64,000 nt of DNA from positions 4,711,019 to 4,775,018 of the forward strand of contig NZ_CP088930.1 of NCBI RefSeq assembly GCF_027594825.1, written 5' to 3'. The DNA is from Serratia liquefaciens (GTDB lineage Bacteria; Pseudomonadota; Gammaproteobacteria; Enterobacterales; Enterobacteriaceae). Shown here piece after piece: positions 8,886 through 19,084 of the stretch. Position numbers and translations under genes: made by a program. Position 1 is the stretch's first letter; each line of letters starts with the position of its first letter. The notes below the pieces were generated by a model. The model worked only from the letters and a program-made list of their open reading frames with translations, was not told the DNA's origin and did not search any database.

Positions 8886-10831
8886 TGGCCGCGTTGTTGG
8901 AACTGAGTGGTATCAGCCGTAGCTATCAGTCAGGCGATCAGACGGTGGCGGTGCTGAAGAACGTGAGCCTGAGCATCGAGGCCGGTGAAATGGTGGCCAT
9001 TATGGGCGCCTCCGGCTCCGGTAAATCGACGCTGATGAATATTCTCGGCTGCCTGGATAAGCCCAGCGCCGGCGTGTATCGGGTGGCCGGGCAGGACGTG
9101 GCGACGCTCGATAGTGACGCGTTGGCTCGGCTTCGGCGTGAACATTTCGGCTTTATTTTTCAACGGTATCATTTGTTGCCGCATTTAAGCGCGGCGCATA
9201 ACGTAGAAGTGCCAGCGGTATATGCCGGTCTGGGCAAGGCGGCACGACGTGAGCGTGCGGTGGCGCTTTTGCAGCGCCTGGGGCTCAGCGAGCGCGTCGG
9301 CTACCGGCCGAGTCAGCTTTCCGGCGGCCAGCAGCAGCGTGTCAGTATCGCTCGTGCGCTGATGAATGGCGGTCAGGTGATCCTGGCGGATGAACCGACA
9401 GGCGCTCTCGACAGCCATTCCGGTGAAGAGGTGATGACCATCCTCAAGCAACTGCGCGAGCAGGGGCATACGGTGATTATCGTGACCCACGATCCGGCGG
9501 TGGCCCAGCAGGCCGAGCGGATCATTGAAATCCGTGACGGCGAAATCATTGCCGATTCACGCCCGGATGGGCAGAGCAACCCGAACGCCAAACCGCTGGA
9601 GATGGTTACGCCGGCGCCGACCTGGCAGCAGACTATCGGGCGTTTCCGTGAAGCCTTGGTGATGGCCTGGCGGGCAATGGCAGCAAGTAAAATGCGCACC
9701 GCGTTGACCATGCTCGGCATTATTATCGGCATCGCCTCGGTGGTTTCGATCCTGGTGATTGGCGACGCAGCCAAACAGATGGTGCTGGCAGATATCAAAT
9801 CCATCGGTACCAATACGGTAGATATCTATCCCGGCAAGGACTTTGGTGACGACGATCCGACTTTCCGTCAGGCATTGAAGTACGACGATCTTGCCGCGTT
9901 GCGCGAGCAGCCTTACGTCAGCGCATTGTCACCCAGCATCGCCAGCAGTATGCGGCTGCGGTTGGGTAACGTCGATGTTGCTGCCAACGTTAACGGGGTC
10001 AGCGAGCAGTTTTTCCGCGTGTACGGCATGACCTTTACTGAGGGCGTCGGCATTGATCAACTGCAGGTGCAATCGCAGTCGCAGACGGTGGTGATTGACG
10101 CCAACACCCAGCGACGCCTGTTTCCGAATCAGAAAGAGGTGGTAGGCCGGGTGATCCTGGTGGGCAATATGCCGGCAACGGTGGTAGGGGTAGCGAAGGA
10201 AAAGCAATCTATGTTCGGCAGCAGCAAGACGCTGAACGTCTGGGTGCCCTACAGCACCATGGCCAATCGGCTGATGGGGAACGCCTATTTTGATTCGATT
10301 ACCGTGCGCATTCGTGATGGTTATAATAGCCAGGAGGCGGAGCAACAGTTGACGCGTTTGCTGACGCTGCGCCACGGCAAGAAAGACGTCTTCACCTATA
10401 ACATGGACAGCCTGGTGCAGACCGCAGAAAAAACCACGCGTACGCTGCAGCTGTTTTTGACGCTGGTGGCGGTGATTTCACTGGTGGTCGGCGGTATCGG
10501 TGTGATGAACATCATGCTGGTGTCGGTGACGGAGCGCACGCGTGAGATCGGTATCCGCATGGCGGTAGGGGCACGCTCCGGCGACGTATTGCAGCAGTTT
10601 TTGATTGAAGCGGTGCTGGTGTGTCTGGTCGGTGGTGCCTTGGGGATTACGCTGTCCTTTGCCATCGGCCTGTTGGTGCAGCTGGTGTTGCCGGGTTGGC
10701 AAATCAGCTTCCCTCCGGCGGCCTTGTTGAGCGCGTTTGTGTGTTCTACCGCTATCGGCGTGGTGTTCGGTTACCTTCCGGCCCGTAGCGCGGCGAGGCT
10801 TAACCCGATCGACGCGCTGGCACGCGAATAA
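8885..10831 (+). CDS. macB: Macrolide export ABC transporter MacB
   Basis: 648 residues, full length. The N-terminal nucleotide-binding domain has Walker A GASGSGKST, signature LSGGQQQR and Walker B VILADEPTGALDS. It is followed by the first transmembrane helix (about residue 275), a large periplasmic domain (about 300-520) and three C-terminal helices with the MacB/FtsX motif ERTREIGIRMAVGA. MacB is a mechanotransmission ABC pump that drives TolC efflux rather than carrying substrate through the membrane. It is translationally coupled to macA (TGATG overlap) and ends at a bidirectional terminator. Confidence 0.96.
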   Translation: MAALLELSGISRSYQSGDQTVAVLKNVSLSIEAGEMVAIMGASGSGKSTLMNILGCLDKPSAGVYRVAGQDVATLDSDALARLRREHFGFIFQRYHLLPHLSAAHNVEVPAVYAGLGKAARRERAVALLQRLGLSERVGYRPSQLSGGQQQRVSIARALMNGGQVILADEPTGALDSHSGEEVMTILKQLREQGHTVIIVTHDPAVAQQAERIIEIRDGEIIADSRPDGQSNPNAKPLEMVTPAPTWQQTIGRFREALVMAWRAMAASKMRTALTMLGIIIGIASVVSILVIGDAAKQMVLADIKSIGTNTVDIYPGKDFGDDDPTFRQALKYDDLAALREQPYVSALSPSIASSMRLRLGNVDVAANVNGVSEQFFRVYGMTFTEGVGIDQLQVQSQSQTVVIDANTQRRLFPNQKEVVGRVILVGNMPATVVGVAKEKQSMFGSSKTLNVWVPYSTMANRLMGNAYFDSITVRIRDGYNSQEAEQQLTRLLTLRHGKKDVFTYNMDSLVQTAEKTTRTLQLFLTLVAVISLVVGGIGVMNIMLVSVTERTREIGIRMAVGARSGDVLQQFLIEAVLVCLVGGALGITLSFAIGLLVQLVLPGWQISFPPAALLSAFVCSTAIGVVFGYLPARSAARLNPIDALARE

Positions 10832-10840
10832 TCAGCGAAT

Positions 10841-10876
10841 AAAAAATGCCAGTCACACGGCGGCTGGCATTTTTTA
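10841..10876. terminator. Bidirectional terminator between macB and cspD
   Basis: ATGCCAG (10846-10852) pairs with CTGGCAT (10864-10870), flanked by A6 on the left and T6 on the right. It can therefore end macB on the + strand and cspD on the minus strand. Confidence 0.85.
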
Positions 10877-10910
10877 GCGGGGTGTTTCAAACTGACTCGG
10901 TGGAAGGGCG

Positions 10911-11132
10911 TTAGGCCAGGGCCTCGCTTTCCAGTGGCACAATAAGACTCGCATGGTTCCCTTTTGGCCCTTGGTGCACATCAAAACTGACCTGCTGGCC
11001 AGCCTTTAGCGTCCGGTACCCATCCATCTTAATCGTAGAATAATGGGCGAAGATGTCTTCGCCGCCGCCTTCAGGACAGATAAACCCAAACCCTTTGGCG
11101 TTGTTGAACCATTTAACAGTACCCGTCTCCAT
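10911..11132 (-). CDS. cspD: Cold-shock-like protein CspD
   Basis: 73 residues. A cold-shock domain with RNP1 KGFGFI and an RNP2-like IFAHYSTI; the start METGTVKWFNNAKGFGF and the acidic C-terminal tail ESEALA are typical of CspD. CspD is a stationary-phase, starvation-induced single-stranded nucleic-acid binder that inhibits replication and is toxic in excess. It is divergent from clpS-clpA as in E. coli, where CspD is a Lon substrate. Confidence 0.95.
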   Translation of the reverse strand: METGTVKWFNNAKGFGFICPEGGGEDIFAHYSTIKMDGYRTLKAGQQVSFDVHQGPKGNHASLIVPLESEALA

Positions 11133-11491
11133 GCTTTTACATCCCTCGCAACGCTATTTTTAGGTGAGATGAATAACTGAATTCGCACCCGCCAGAAGCA
11201 GGTAGCAGATGAGCCTGAAAGTGGTTAAAACACCACCAGCTCACGAATTTACACTCTAGAGCAAATGATCATCACGTCAAGGGATCGGCTTTTGTCGACA
11301 GGGAGCAGTTCATCAAAGTTTGAAGCAGGTAACGATCTTGACATTGTTTGGTAACAATTCGTCAGAGATTTTTGCGCACGTTCCAGTGCGGCGGGATGAT
11401 GGCGAAGATGATAAAATAGTAATGATACCCCACTTTGAATAACCGGAACCTGTCCCCATATTAAAGGACAGAGCAGAGAAGATGAGCAGCG
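11133..11491. other. cspD-clpS divergent intergenic region
   Basis: 359 bases without a gene. It must carry the promoters of cspD (leftward) and clpS-clpA (rightward). A TTGACA hexamer is visible at 11338-11343, but no convincing -10 follows it at normal spacing. I see no repeat or RNA gene. Confidence 0.6.
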
Positions 11492-11812
11492 ATGGGCAAT
11501 AACAACGGTTGGCTAAATTTCGAACATTTGGCCGAGGAAAAACAAATCGATGCGGTAAAACCGCCGTCTATGTATAAAGTTATACTTAACAACGACGATT
11601 ACACACCGATGGAATTTGTGATTGACGTTCTGCAAAAGTTCTTTTCTTATGATATTGAACGCGCAACGCAACTGATGCTCACGGTCCACTATCAAGGCAA
11701 GGCGATCTGCGGTGTTTTTACCGCCGAGGTGGCGGAAACCAAAGTCGTCCATGTGAACCGTTATGCGAGGGAGAACGAGCATCCGTTGCTTTGTACGCTA
11801 GAAAAAGCCTAG
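11492..11812 (+). CDS. clpS: ClpAP adaptor ClpS
   Basis: 106 residues (E. coli 106). N-degron recognin that hands proteins with N-terminal Leu, Phe, Tyr or Trp to ClpAP. The binding pocket is visible in [13 protein letters not shown] (conserved Asn-Asp before YTPMEF) and [19 protein letters not shown], with the pocket histidine. The unstructured N-terminal extension, about 25 residues, is present. It lies 27 bases upstream of clpA. The nearby aat gene makes Leu/Phe N-degrons, so producer and reader of the pathway are close together. Confidence 0.96.
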   Translation: MGNNNGWLNFEHLAEEKQIDAVKPPSMYKVILNNDDYTPMEFVIDVLQKFFSYDIERATQLMLTVHYQGKAICGVFTAEVAETKVVHVNRYARENEHPLLCTLEKA

Positions 11813-11839
11813 ATTTAGGCAACTATTGGGGAGGTGCTT

Positions 11840-14119
11840 ATGCTCAATCAAGAACTGGAACTCAGTCTCAACATGGCTTTCGCCAGAGCGCGTGAGCACA
11901 GACACGAGTTTATGACCGTGGAGCACCTGTTGCTGGCGTTACTCAGCAACCCTGCCGCGCGAGAAGCGCTAGAGGCATGTACGGTGGATCTGGCTGCGTT
12001 ACGCCAGGAGCTGGAAGCCTTTATTGAACAAACTACGCCGACGCTGCCCGCCAGCGAAGAAGAGCGCGACACTCAGCCGACGCTCAGCTTCCAGCGCGTA
12101 CTGCAGCGTGCGGTATTCCATGTGCAATCTTCCGGCCGCAGCGAAGTCAGCGGCGCCAACGTGCTGGTGGCGATTTTCAGCGAGCAGGAGTCGCAGGCGG
12201 CTTACCTGCTGCGCAAACACGACGTCAGCCGTCTCGACGTAGTGAACTTCATTTCACATGGCACACGTAAAGACGAGCCGGGCCAAGCGCCGAATGCGGA
12301 AAACCCGGTGAATGAAGAGCAGTCCGGAGGGGAAGACCGTATGGAAAACTTCACCACCAACCTCAACCAGTTGGCACGGGTAGGCGGCATCGATCCTTTG
12401 ATTGGCCGTGACCCTGAGCTGGAGCGTGCCATTCAGGTGCTGTGCCGTCGTCGTAAAAACAATCCGCTGCTGGTGGGGGAATCCGGCGTGGGCAAAACGG
12501 CGATTGCCGAAGGCCTGGCCTGGCGCATTGTGCAGGGCGACGTTCCGGAAGTGATGGCGGACTGCACGCTGTACTCATTGGATATCGGTTCATTGCTGGC
12601 CGGTACCAAATACCGTGGCGACTTCGAAAAACGGTTTAAAGCGCTGCTGAAACAGTTGGAACAGGATAAGAACAGTATTCTGTTTATCGATGAGATCCAC
12701 ACCATCATCGGCGCCGGTGCGGCTTCCGGCGGGCAGGTAGACGCCGCCAACCTGATCAAACCGCTGCTCTCCAGCGGTAAGATCCGGGTTATCGGTTCGA
12801 CCACCTACCAGGAATTCAGCAACATTTTTGAAAAAGACCGCGCATTGGCCCGTCGTTTCCAGAAAATCGACATCACCGAGCCGACGCCGGAAGAGACCAT
12901 TCAGATCATCAACGGCCTGAAGACCAAGTACGAAGCGCACCACGACGTGCGTTATACCGCCAAAGCGGTGCGTGCGGCGGTCGAGCTGTCGGTGAAATAC
13001 ATCAACGACCGTCATTTGCCGGACAAGGCTATCGACGTGATTGACGAGGCGGGCGCCCGCAGCCGGTTAATGCCGGTAAGCAAGCGCAAGAAAACCGTCA
13101 ACGTCGCCGACATCGAATCCGTGGTGGCGCGTATTGCGCGTATCCCGGAGAAAACCGTGTCGGCGAGCGATCGCGACGTACTGAGAAGTCTGGGCGATCG
13201 TCTGAAAATGCTGGTATTCGGGCAGGATCAGGCGATTGAAGCGCTGACTGAAGCGATCAAGATGAGCCGTGCTGGTTTGGGGCACGATCGCAAGCCGGTC
13301 GGTTCCTTCCTGTTTGCCGGGCCAACCGGCGTCGGGAAAACCGAGGTGACGGTGCAGCTGGCGAAGGCGATGGATATTCAGCTGCTGCGTTTTGATATGT
13401 CCGAGTATATGGAACGTCATACCGTCAGCCGTCTGATTGGCGCGCCTCCGGGCTACGTCGGTTACGATCAGGGCGGTCTGCTGACCGACGCGGTGCTCAA
13501 GCATCCGCACTCGGTGGTGCTGCTGGATGAAATCGAGAAGGCACATCCGGACGTGTTCAACCTGTTGTTGCAGGTTATGGACAACGGTACCCTGACCGAT
13601 AACAACGGCCGCAAGGCGGACTTCCGCAACGTGATCCTGGTGATGACCACCAACGCCGGGGTACGTGAAACCGAACGTAAATCGATCGGTCTGGTGCAGC
13701 AGGACAACAGCACCGATGCGATGGAAGAGATCAAGAAAGTGTTCACGCCGGAATTCCGTAACCGTCTGGACAACATTCTTTGGTTCAACCATCTGTCGAC
13801 CGAGGTGATCCAGCAGGTTGTCGATAAGTTTATCGTCGAACTGCAGGCACAGCTGGATGCGAAGGGCGTGTCGTTGGAAGTGAGCGATGAAGCGCGTGAC
13901 TGGCTGTCGGTGAAAGGCTATGACCGTGCAATGGGCGCTCGTCCGATGGCGCGTGTGATGCAGGAAAACCTGAAGAAACCGCTGGCCAACGAATTGCTGT
14001 TTGGTTCACTGGTGGACGGCGGTTCGGTGAAAGTCGAGCTGGACAAGGACAATCAGAAACTGACTTACCACTTCCTCAGCGCGTCGATGCGTAAAGCGGA
14101 TGAAGGTGCGGTGCACTAA
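11840..14119 (+). CDS. clpA: ATP-dependent Clp protease ATPase subunit ClpA
   Basis: 759 residues (E. coli 758). Class I Hsp100 unfoldase that feeds ClpP. An N-terminal ClpS-binding domain (about 1-140) is followed by AAA+ module D1 with Walker A GESGVGKT and ILFIDEIHT, and D2 with GPTGVGKT and VVLLDEIEKAHPD. The ClpP-docking IGL loop is visible in RKSIGLVQQDN near residue 617. The ATG at 11840 follows GGGGAGG; an in-frame GTG six bases earlier sits within that site. In E. coli a shorter ClpA form arises from an internal start, and a Met at about residue 169 (GGEDRMENF) is retained here. Confidence 0.97.
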   Translation: MLNQELELSLNMAFARAREHRHEFMTVEHLLLALLSNPAAREALEACTVDLAALRQELEAFIEQTTPTLPASEEERDTQPTLSFQRVLQRAVFHVQSSGRSEVSGANVLVAIFSEQESQAAYLLRKHDVSRLDVVNFISHGTRKDEPGQAPNAENPVNEEQSGGEDRMENFTTNLNQLARVGGIDPLIGRDPELERAIQVLCRRRKNNPLLVGESGVGKTAIAEGLAWRIVQGDVPEVMADCTLYSLDIGSLLAGTKYRGDFEKRFKALLKQLEQDKNSILFIDEIHTIIGAGAASGGQVDAANLIKPLLSSGKIRVIGSTTYQEFSNIFEKDRALARRFQKIDITEPTPEETIQIINGLKTKYEAHHDVRYTAKAVRAAVELSVKYINDRHLPDKAIDVIDEAGARSRLMPVSKRKKTVNVADIESVVARIARIPEKTVSASDRDVLRSLGDRLKMLVFGQDQAIEALTEAIKMSRAGLGHDRKPVGSFLFAGPTGVGKTEVTVQLAKAMDIQLLRFDMSEYMERHTVSRLIGAPPGYVGYDQGGLLTDAVLKHPHSVVLLDEIEKAHPDVFNLLLQVMDNGTLTDNNGRKADFRNVILVMTTNAGVRETERKSIGLVQQDNSTDAMEEIKKVFTPEFRNRLDNILWFNHLSTEVIQQVVDKFIVELQAQLDAKGVSLEVSDEARDWLSVKGYDRAMGARPMARVMQENLKKPLANELLFGSLVDGGSVKVELDKDNQKLTYHFLSASMRKADEGAVH

Positions 14120-14141
14120 GGCCGGGTCAGATAAAGAAAAA

Positions 14142-14166
14142 GCGATGCTTCGGCATCGCTTTTTTT
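14142..14166 (+). terminator. clpA intrinsic terminator
   Basis: GCGATGC (14142-14148), a TTCG tetraloop, GCATCGC (14153-14159) and seven Ts. A textbook Rho-independent terminator 20 bases after the clpA stop. Confidence 0.92.
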
Positions 14167-14198
14167 ATGGGTGAATTTCACCACAACAGAAATGATTG

Positions 14199-14309
14199 AG
14201 CCCTCTCAGTTTACCTGCGCTCTCGCAACTCGATGTTGAACGTTGCTACGGGGGTAAACGGAAAGGGCTCCGGAGGCATTACATCCTCGGTGCCGCCATC
14301 GGCTGGCGA
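14199..14309. other. Unexplained structured segment downstream of infA
   Basis: Between clpA and infA, where E. coli has tRNA gene serW, lies a nested inverted repeat. GAGCCCT (14199-14205) pairs with AGGGCTC (14264-14270), and GTTTACC with GGTAAAC sits just inside, across a four-base internal loop. A small GCAAC/GTTGC hairpin lies near the apex. TCGGCT...AGCCGA follows at about 14299-14321. It has no T-run, so it is not a simple terminator, and no tRNA T-loop or acceptor end is visible. Confidence 0.5.
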
Positions 14310-14321
14310 CGAGTGAGCCGA

Positions 14322-14558
<237 letters not shown>

Positions 14559-14646
14559 CTACCTTAGTTTTTAACCGGCAAGATAATGCCGAAAAACCCA
14601 CATTATGTAAAGAAGTGTCGGCGAACATTGCACCGTTTCCGCAAAA

Positions 14647-15372
14647 TTAGTTTGTTGGGGAGGGTGGTTCAACCTGCTGTGGGGGTAACACTTGCGGTGC
14701 CCAACACTCTGGCGCTAATGGCTTGCGCTGAAGTTGGCTGAGCTGCTGCAAAAATTGTCTTCGGGGGATCTCTTTCGCTCCCAGCGTGGCAGTGTGAGCG
14801 TTAAGCACCTGACAGTCAATCAATTCTCCGCCATAAGCGGCAAAATGACGGCAAAAAGCCATCAAAGCGCATTTGGACGCGTTGGGGGTACGGCTAAACA
14901 TCGATTCGCCGCAGAACAGGGCGCCCTGGGCCACGCCGTACATGCCCCCCACCAGCTTGTCATCCTGCCACACCTCTATCGAATGGGCGAAACCGAGGCG
15001 GTGCAGGTGCAGATAAGCGCGCTGCACCTCCGGGCCAATCCAGGTGCCTTCCTCCGGCCGATCGGCACAGGCGGCGATCACCGCCGCAAAGTCGTGATTT
15101 AGCGTGACGCGGAAGGGGTTGCTGCGCAAAAAGCGTTTCAGACTGCGGCTGATATGGCGTTCGGCCGGGAACAACACCGCCCGTGGGTCGGGCGACCACC
15201 ACAAAATGGCCTCCCCGGGGGAAAACCAGGGAAAAATGCCGCGCTCATAGGCAGCCAAGAGACGAGGCGCTGTCAAATCACCGCCGATAGCCAGCAAACC
15301 GTTAGGATCGCGCAGCGCGCCCTCAGGAGAGGGGAACGCCAGCGACTGCGATGACAGCTTAACAATGCGCAT
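14647..15372 (-). CDS. aat: Leucyl/phenylalanyl-tRNA--protein transferase
   Basis: 241 residues. Transfers Leu or Phe from charged tRNA to proteins with N-terminal Arg or Lys, creating degrons for ClpS-ClpAP. Family blocks seen: [31 protein letters not shown], and [20 protein letters not shown] of the GNAT-like domain. The C-terminal tail [15 protein letters not shown] is proline-rich and slightly longer than in E. coli. It lies about 30 bases after cydC on the same strand and may be cotranscribed with cydDC. Confidence 0.95.
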   Translation of the reverse strand: MRIVKLSSQSLAFPSPEGALRDPNGLLAIGGDLTAPRLLAAYERGIFPWFSPGEAILWWSPDPRAVLFPAERHISRSLKRFLRSNPFRVTLNHDFAAVIAACADRPEEGTWIGPEVQRAYLHLHRLGFAHSIEVWQDDKLVGGMYGVAQGALFCGESMFSRTPNASKCALMAFCRHFAAYGGELIDCQVLNAHTATLGAKEIPRRQFLQQLSQLQRKPLAPECWAPQVLPPQQVEPPSPTN

Positions 15373-15402
15373 ATAAGGTCTCAGCGTCCTCTACAGGCTC
15401 TT

Positions 15403-17139
15403 TTACAGCGGTATCCCGCTGATACGTTGACGGAACTGGGCATAACGCCCCCGCTGGCGCATCAGGGAGAGGTGGTCGCCTTGCTCAACGATGTGCCCAC
15501 CGTCCATCACGCAGATCCGGTCAAGGTGTTCCAATCCATACAGGCGGTGAGTCACCAGGATCAGCGTTTTTCCCCGACAATGTCGGCGCAGCAGCGCCAG
15601 GATCTGCTGTTCGGTTTCGGCGTCCAGGCCTTCGGTCGGCTCATCGAGCAACAGCAGCGGTGCCTGATGCAGCAATGCACGAGCAATGCCCAGACGGCGC
15701 TGTTCTCCGCCGGAAAGCTGCCGGCCGCCGTCTCCCAGCCAGGCGTTGAGCCCTTCGTTTTCCAGCAGCTTGTCTAAACCGACCTGCTGCAACACTTCGC
15801 GCAGTTGTTCATCGGTCGCCGTTGGCGCGGCGATACGCAAGTTTTCGCGCAGCGTATCGCTAAAGATATGCACTCGCTGACTGACGACGGTGGTCATCTG
15901 ACGCAGCGTGCTTTCATCGTAAGCGGCCAGGGGATGGCCGTTGAGCAGCATCTGCCCGCTGTCGGCGTTCCAAGCGCGGGTGAGCAATTGCAGCAGGGTA
16001 GATTTACCGCATCCGGTGCGGCCGAGCAATGCAATGTGTTCACCGGCGGCAATCTCCAGCGTGACGTCCTGCAGCACCGGCTGCGGTTGGCCGGGATAGG
16101 TAAAGGTGACCTGTTGCAGGCTTAGCATGGCGCCGTTTTCGGCGGCCGGGCCATTGGCAGGGAAGGTCACTTCCGGTTGCCGATCGATAACCTGCTTCAC
16201 CCGCGTGGCGGAAGCGATCACCTGACCCATATGCTGGAAGGCGCCGGCTACCGGCATCAAGGCTTCAAACGAAGCCAGGGCGGCAAACACGAACAGCGCA
16301 ATCAGTGCGCCGGGTTGGCTGTCGCCACCGATACCGGCAGCGGTGAGCCACAACATCAACGTTACCGTCAGGCCGCTGGCCAGGATCATCAAAGCCTGTG
16401 CCATGCCGCCCAACGAAGCTTGCTGCCACTGACGGCGCTGCCACTGTTTTTCAGTGGTATCCAGAGCCGCGCGGAAGTGATCCACGGCACCGAATACCAC
16501 CAGCTCGGCCTGACCTTGCAGCCAGGCGGTCAGATCGGTGCGGTACTGGCCGCGCAGGGCGGTCAACTGGCCACCAATCGGCTTGCCGGCACCATAAAAT
16601 ACCGGTGGCACCAGCAGCAACAGCAACAGCAGGATGCCGCCCAGCGTCAGGGCCAGTGAAGCGTCCAGCCAGCTCAGGCCGTAAGTGACCACGACAATCA
16701 CCACGGCGGCGCTGACCAGCGGTGAAATTACCCGCAGATACAGATGATCCAGCGTATCGACATCCGCTACGAGTCGATTCAGCAGATCGGCCTGGCGGAA
16801 GCGGGCGATGCCCCCCGGCGACAGCGGCAGGATCTTTTTAAAGGTGAAGACCCGCAGATGAGACAGCACGCGGAAGGTGGCATCGTGGCTGACGACCCTT
16901 TCGGCATAGCGCCCGGCGGTACGGAAAATGGCGGCACCACGCACGCCGGCTGCCGGCAGCATGTAGTTGAAGGTGAACAGGCCTGCCAGCCCGGCGAGGG
17001 CGGAGGCGGCGAGGAACCAACCGGACAGTGCCAGCAGGCCGATACTGGCCAGCAGCGTGATGATGGCCAGCAGAATGCCCAGACAAATCAGCAGGCTGTG
17101 GCGACGGTACAGCGCCAGGAACGGCAGTAAAACGCGCAT
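15403..17139 (-). CDS. cydC: Heterodimeric ABC exporter subunit CydC
   Basis: 578 residues (E. coli 573). With CydD it forms an inner-membrane ABC exporter needed for cytochrome bd assembly; it moves glutathione and cysteine to the periplasm and/or loads heme. Six transmembrane helices occupy about residues 1-310. The ATPase domain follows with Walker A GRTGCGKST, signature LSGGEQRR and Walker B LLLLDEPTEGLD. The ATG at 17139 lies two bases after the cydD stop, indicating translational coupling. Confidence 0.95.
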   Translation of the reverse strand: MRVLLPFLALYRRHSLLICLGILLAIITLLASIGLLALSGWFLAASALAGLAGLFTFNYMLPAAGVRGAAIFRTAGRYAERVVSHDATFRVLSHLRVFTFKKILPLSPGGIARFRQADLLNRLVADVDTLDHLYLRVISPLVSAAVVIVVVTYGLSWLDASLALTLGGILLLLLLLVPPVFYGAGKPIGGQLTALRGQYRTDLTAWLQGQAELVVFGAVDHFRAALDTTEKQWQRRQWQQASLGGMAQALMILASGLTVTLMLWLTAAGIGGDSQPGALIALFVFAALASFEALMPVAGAFQHMGQVIASATRVKQVIDRQPEVTFPANGPAAENGAMLSLQQVTFTYPGQPQPVLQDVTLEIAAGEHIALLGRTGCGKSTLLQLLTRAWNADSGQMLLNGHPLAAYDESTLRQMTTVVSQRVHIFSDTLRENLRIAAPTATDEQLREVLQQVGLDKLLENEGLNAWLGDGGRQLSGGEQRRLGIARALLHQAPLLLLDEPTEGLDAETEQQILALLRRHCRGKTLILVTHRLYGLEHLDRICVMDGGHIVEQGDHLSLMRQRGRYAQFRQRISGIPL

Positions 17140-17141
17140 GA

Positions 17142-18908
17142 TTATAGGTCCCCGCGGCGGTGAGCGATCAGATTGGCAAACAGGCCCGGTTGGGCGCTCA
17201 GCGTGGCGTAATCGCCTTGCTGGACGATATGCCCGTCTTCCATCACCCAAATCTGGTCGTAACCTTCAGTATCTTCCAATTGGTGGGTCACCAGCAGGGT
17301 GGTTTGTTGATGTGAAGCCGCATTCAGCGCCAGCATGACTTGCCGTTCACTGTGGGCGTCCAGGCTGGCGGCCGGTTCATCCAACAGCAGCAAACGGCGC
17401 GGGCTGATCAACGCCCGGGCGACGGCCACGCGCTGAGCTTGCCCAACGGACAGGCGTGCGGCGTTATCGCCGACTTCGGTATCCAGGCCCTGCGGCAGAT
17501 AGGGCAGGATCTCGCCGACATAGGCGTCCTCCACGGCCCGTTGCAGTTGGGCCTCGCTGGCCTGAGGATTGCCTAACAGGATGTTGGCCCGCAGCGTTTG
17601 CGCCGGCAGATGCGGATTCTGTCCTACCCAGCCAAGTTGCCGGCGCCAGCCTTCGGCCGCCAGTTCGCGCAGTTCGATACCATTAACCTTCAGCGAACCG
17701 CGATAGGGTAAAAACCCGAGCAGCAGGTTCAGCAACGAACTTTTTCCGGCGCCACTTAACCCGACCAAGGCAATGCGCTGGTTGGCGGGCAGGGTGAAGC
17801 TCAGTGGCCCGGCCAGCAGCACGCCATTTGGCGACAGGATCTCCAGATCCTGCGCTTGCAGCTCCAGCGGCGCATGGGTATCCAGGGATTGTGTGCCATT
17901 GCCCATTTGTTCGCCCTCGGCGCTGAGGAAGGTTTCCAGCGCTTCGGCGGCACCCACGGCTTGCGCCTTGGCGTGGTAGAAGGTGCCCAGATCGCGCAAC
18001 GGCTGGAAGAACTCCGGTGACAGGATCAGCACTAGGAAGCCGGCAAACAGCGTGACGCCGGTGCCATAACTGCCGAAATTAAGTTCGCCAAGGAACGAGA
18101 AGCCAAAATAGACCGCCACCACGGCGATAGAAATGGAGGCAAAGAACTCCAGCACCGCCGATGACAGGAAAGCCAGACGCAGCACTTCCATGGTGCGGCT
18201 ACGGAAGTCTTCGGAAGATTTGGCAATCTGCTCGGTTTCCGCCTGCGCCCGATTGAACAGGCGCAGCGTGTCTAACCCACGCAGGCGGTCGAGGAAGTTA
18301 CCGCTCAGACGCGCCAGCGCTACGAAATTGCGTCGGTTAGCGTCGGCGGCGCCCATGCCGACCAGCGCCATAAACATGGGGATCAGCGGTGCGGTGGTCA
18401 ACAGAATCAGACCGGCGGCCCAGTTGATCGGGAATACGGTGATCAGGATCAGCAGCGGGATAAACACCGCCAGATACATCTGTGGTAAATAACGGGAATA
18501 GTAGTCCTGCATATCCTCGATCTGTTCGACGATGATGCTGGCCCAACTGCCGGCCGGTTTTCCCTGGATCCAAGCGGGGCCAAGTTGTTGCAGTTTATCC
18601 AGCACCTGCTGACGCATGCGCTGGCGGATCACTTGTCCGCAGATAAAGCCGACGCGTTCACGCAGCCAGCTCAGCACGGCCCGCAGCGCGAAGGTGGCAG
18701 CCAACCAGATAAACGACGGGATCAACTGCTCACGCGGCGCCTGTTCGATAATCAGGGCGTGGAGCAGGGCGGCCAACAGCCATGCCTGAGCGACAATAAG
18801 CATGCCGCTGATTAGCCCCAACAACATGGAAAGGCGCAACCAACGCTGCGCCAGGGTGCTCTGAGTTTTGAGCCAAAGGGTTAACTGTTGCTGTCTGGTT
18901 TTTTTCAT
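17142..18908 (-). CDS. cydD: Heterodimeric ABC exporter subunit CydD
   Basis: 588 residues, the E. coli length. Partner of CydC. An N-terminal transmembrane domain (about 1-330) carries helices such as MLLGLISGMLIVAQAWLLAA. The nucleotide-binding domain has Walker A GLSGAGKSS, the characteristic signature LSVGQAQR and LLLLDEPAASLDA. The open frame extends upstream to 19076, but the ATG at 18908 gives the conserved start MKKTRQQQLTLWLK. In E. coli cydD adjoins trxB; here a GST and a LysR gene intervene. Confidence 0.95.
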   Translation of the reverse strand: MKKTRQQQLTLWLKTQSTLAQRWLRLSMLLGLISGMLIVAQAWLLAALLHALIIEQAPREQLIPSFIWLAATFALRAVLSWLRERVGFICGQVIRQRMRQQVLDKLQQLGPAWIQGKPAGSWASIIVEQIEDMQDYYSRYLPQMYLAVFIPLLILITVFPINWAAGLILLTTAPLIPMFMALVGMGAADANRRNFVALARLSGNFLDRLRGLDTLRLFNRAQAETEQIAKSSEDFRSRTMEVLRLAFLSSAVLEFFASISIAVVAVYFGFSFLGELNFGSYGTGVTLFAGFLVLILSPEFFQPLRDLGTFYHAKAQAVGAAEALETFLSAEGEQMGNGTQSLDTHAPLELQAQDLEILSPNGVLLAGPLSFTLPANQRIALVGLSGAGKSSLLNLLLGFLPYRGSLKVNGIELRELAAEGWRRQLGWVGQNPHLPAQTLRANILLGNPQASEAQLQRAVEDAYVGEILPYLPQGLDTEVGDNAARLSVGQAQRVAVARALISPRRLLLLDEPAASLDAHSERQVMLALNAASHQQTTLLVTHQLEDTEGYDQIWVMEDGHIVQQGDYATLSAQPGLFANLIAHRRGDL

Positions 18909-19084
18909 CAGATATGAGTCTGCGTCGCCGGTGCCTGTTGTTACAGGCAAGGTTAACGTACTGTTAAAAAAAGTGTTTGCCCCAACCTGAAGCGAACAAG
19001 TGAAGGCCAATGTTACCTCTTCACCCGGCAGACTGAAAATAATAAAGCGGTCAAATATCGCTATAACAGACCGCAATAGCAGGA

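Noticed and set aside
14167..14321. A serW (tRNA-Ser) gene expected between clpA and infA
   Set aside because: No acceptor stem, T-loop GTTCGA-type sequence or CCA end is present on either strand; the hairpins do not fold as a cloverleaf.
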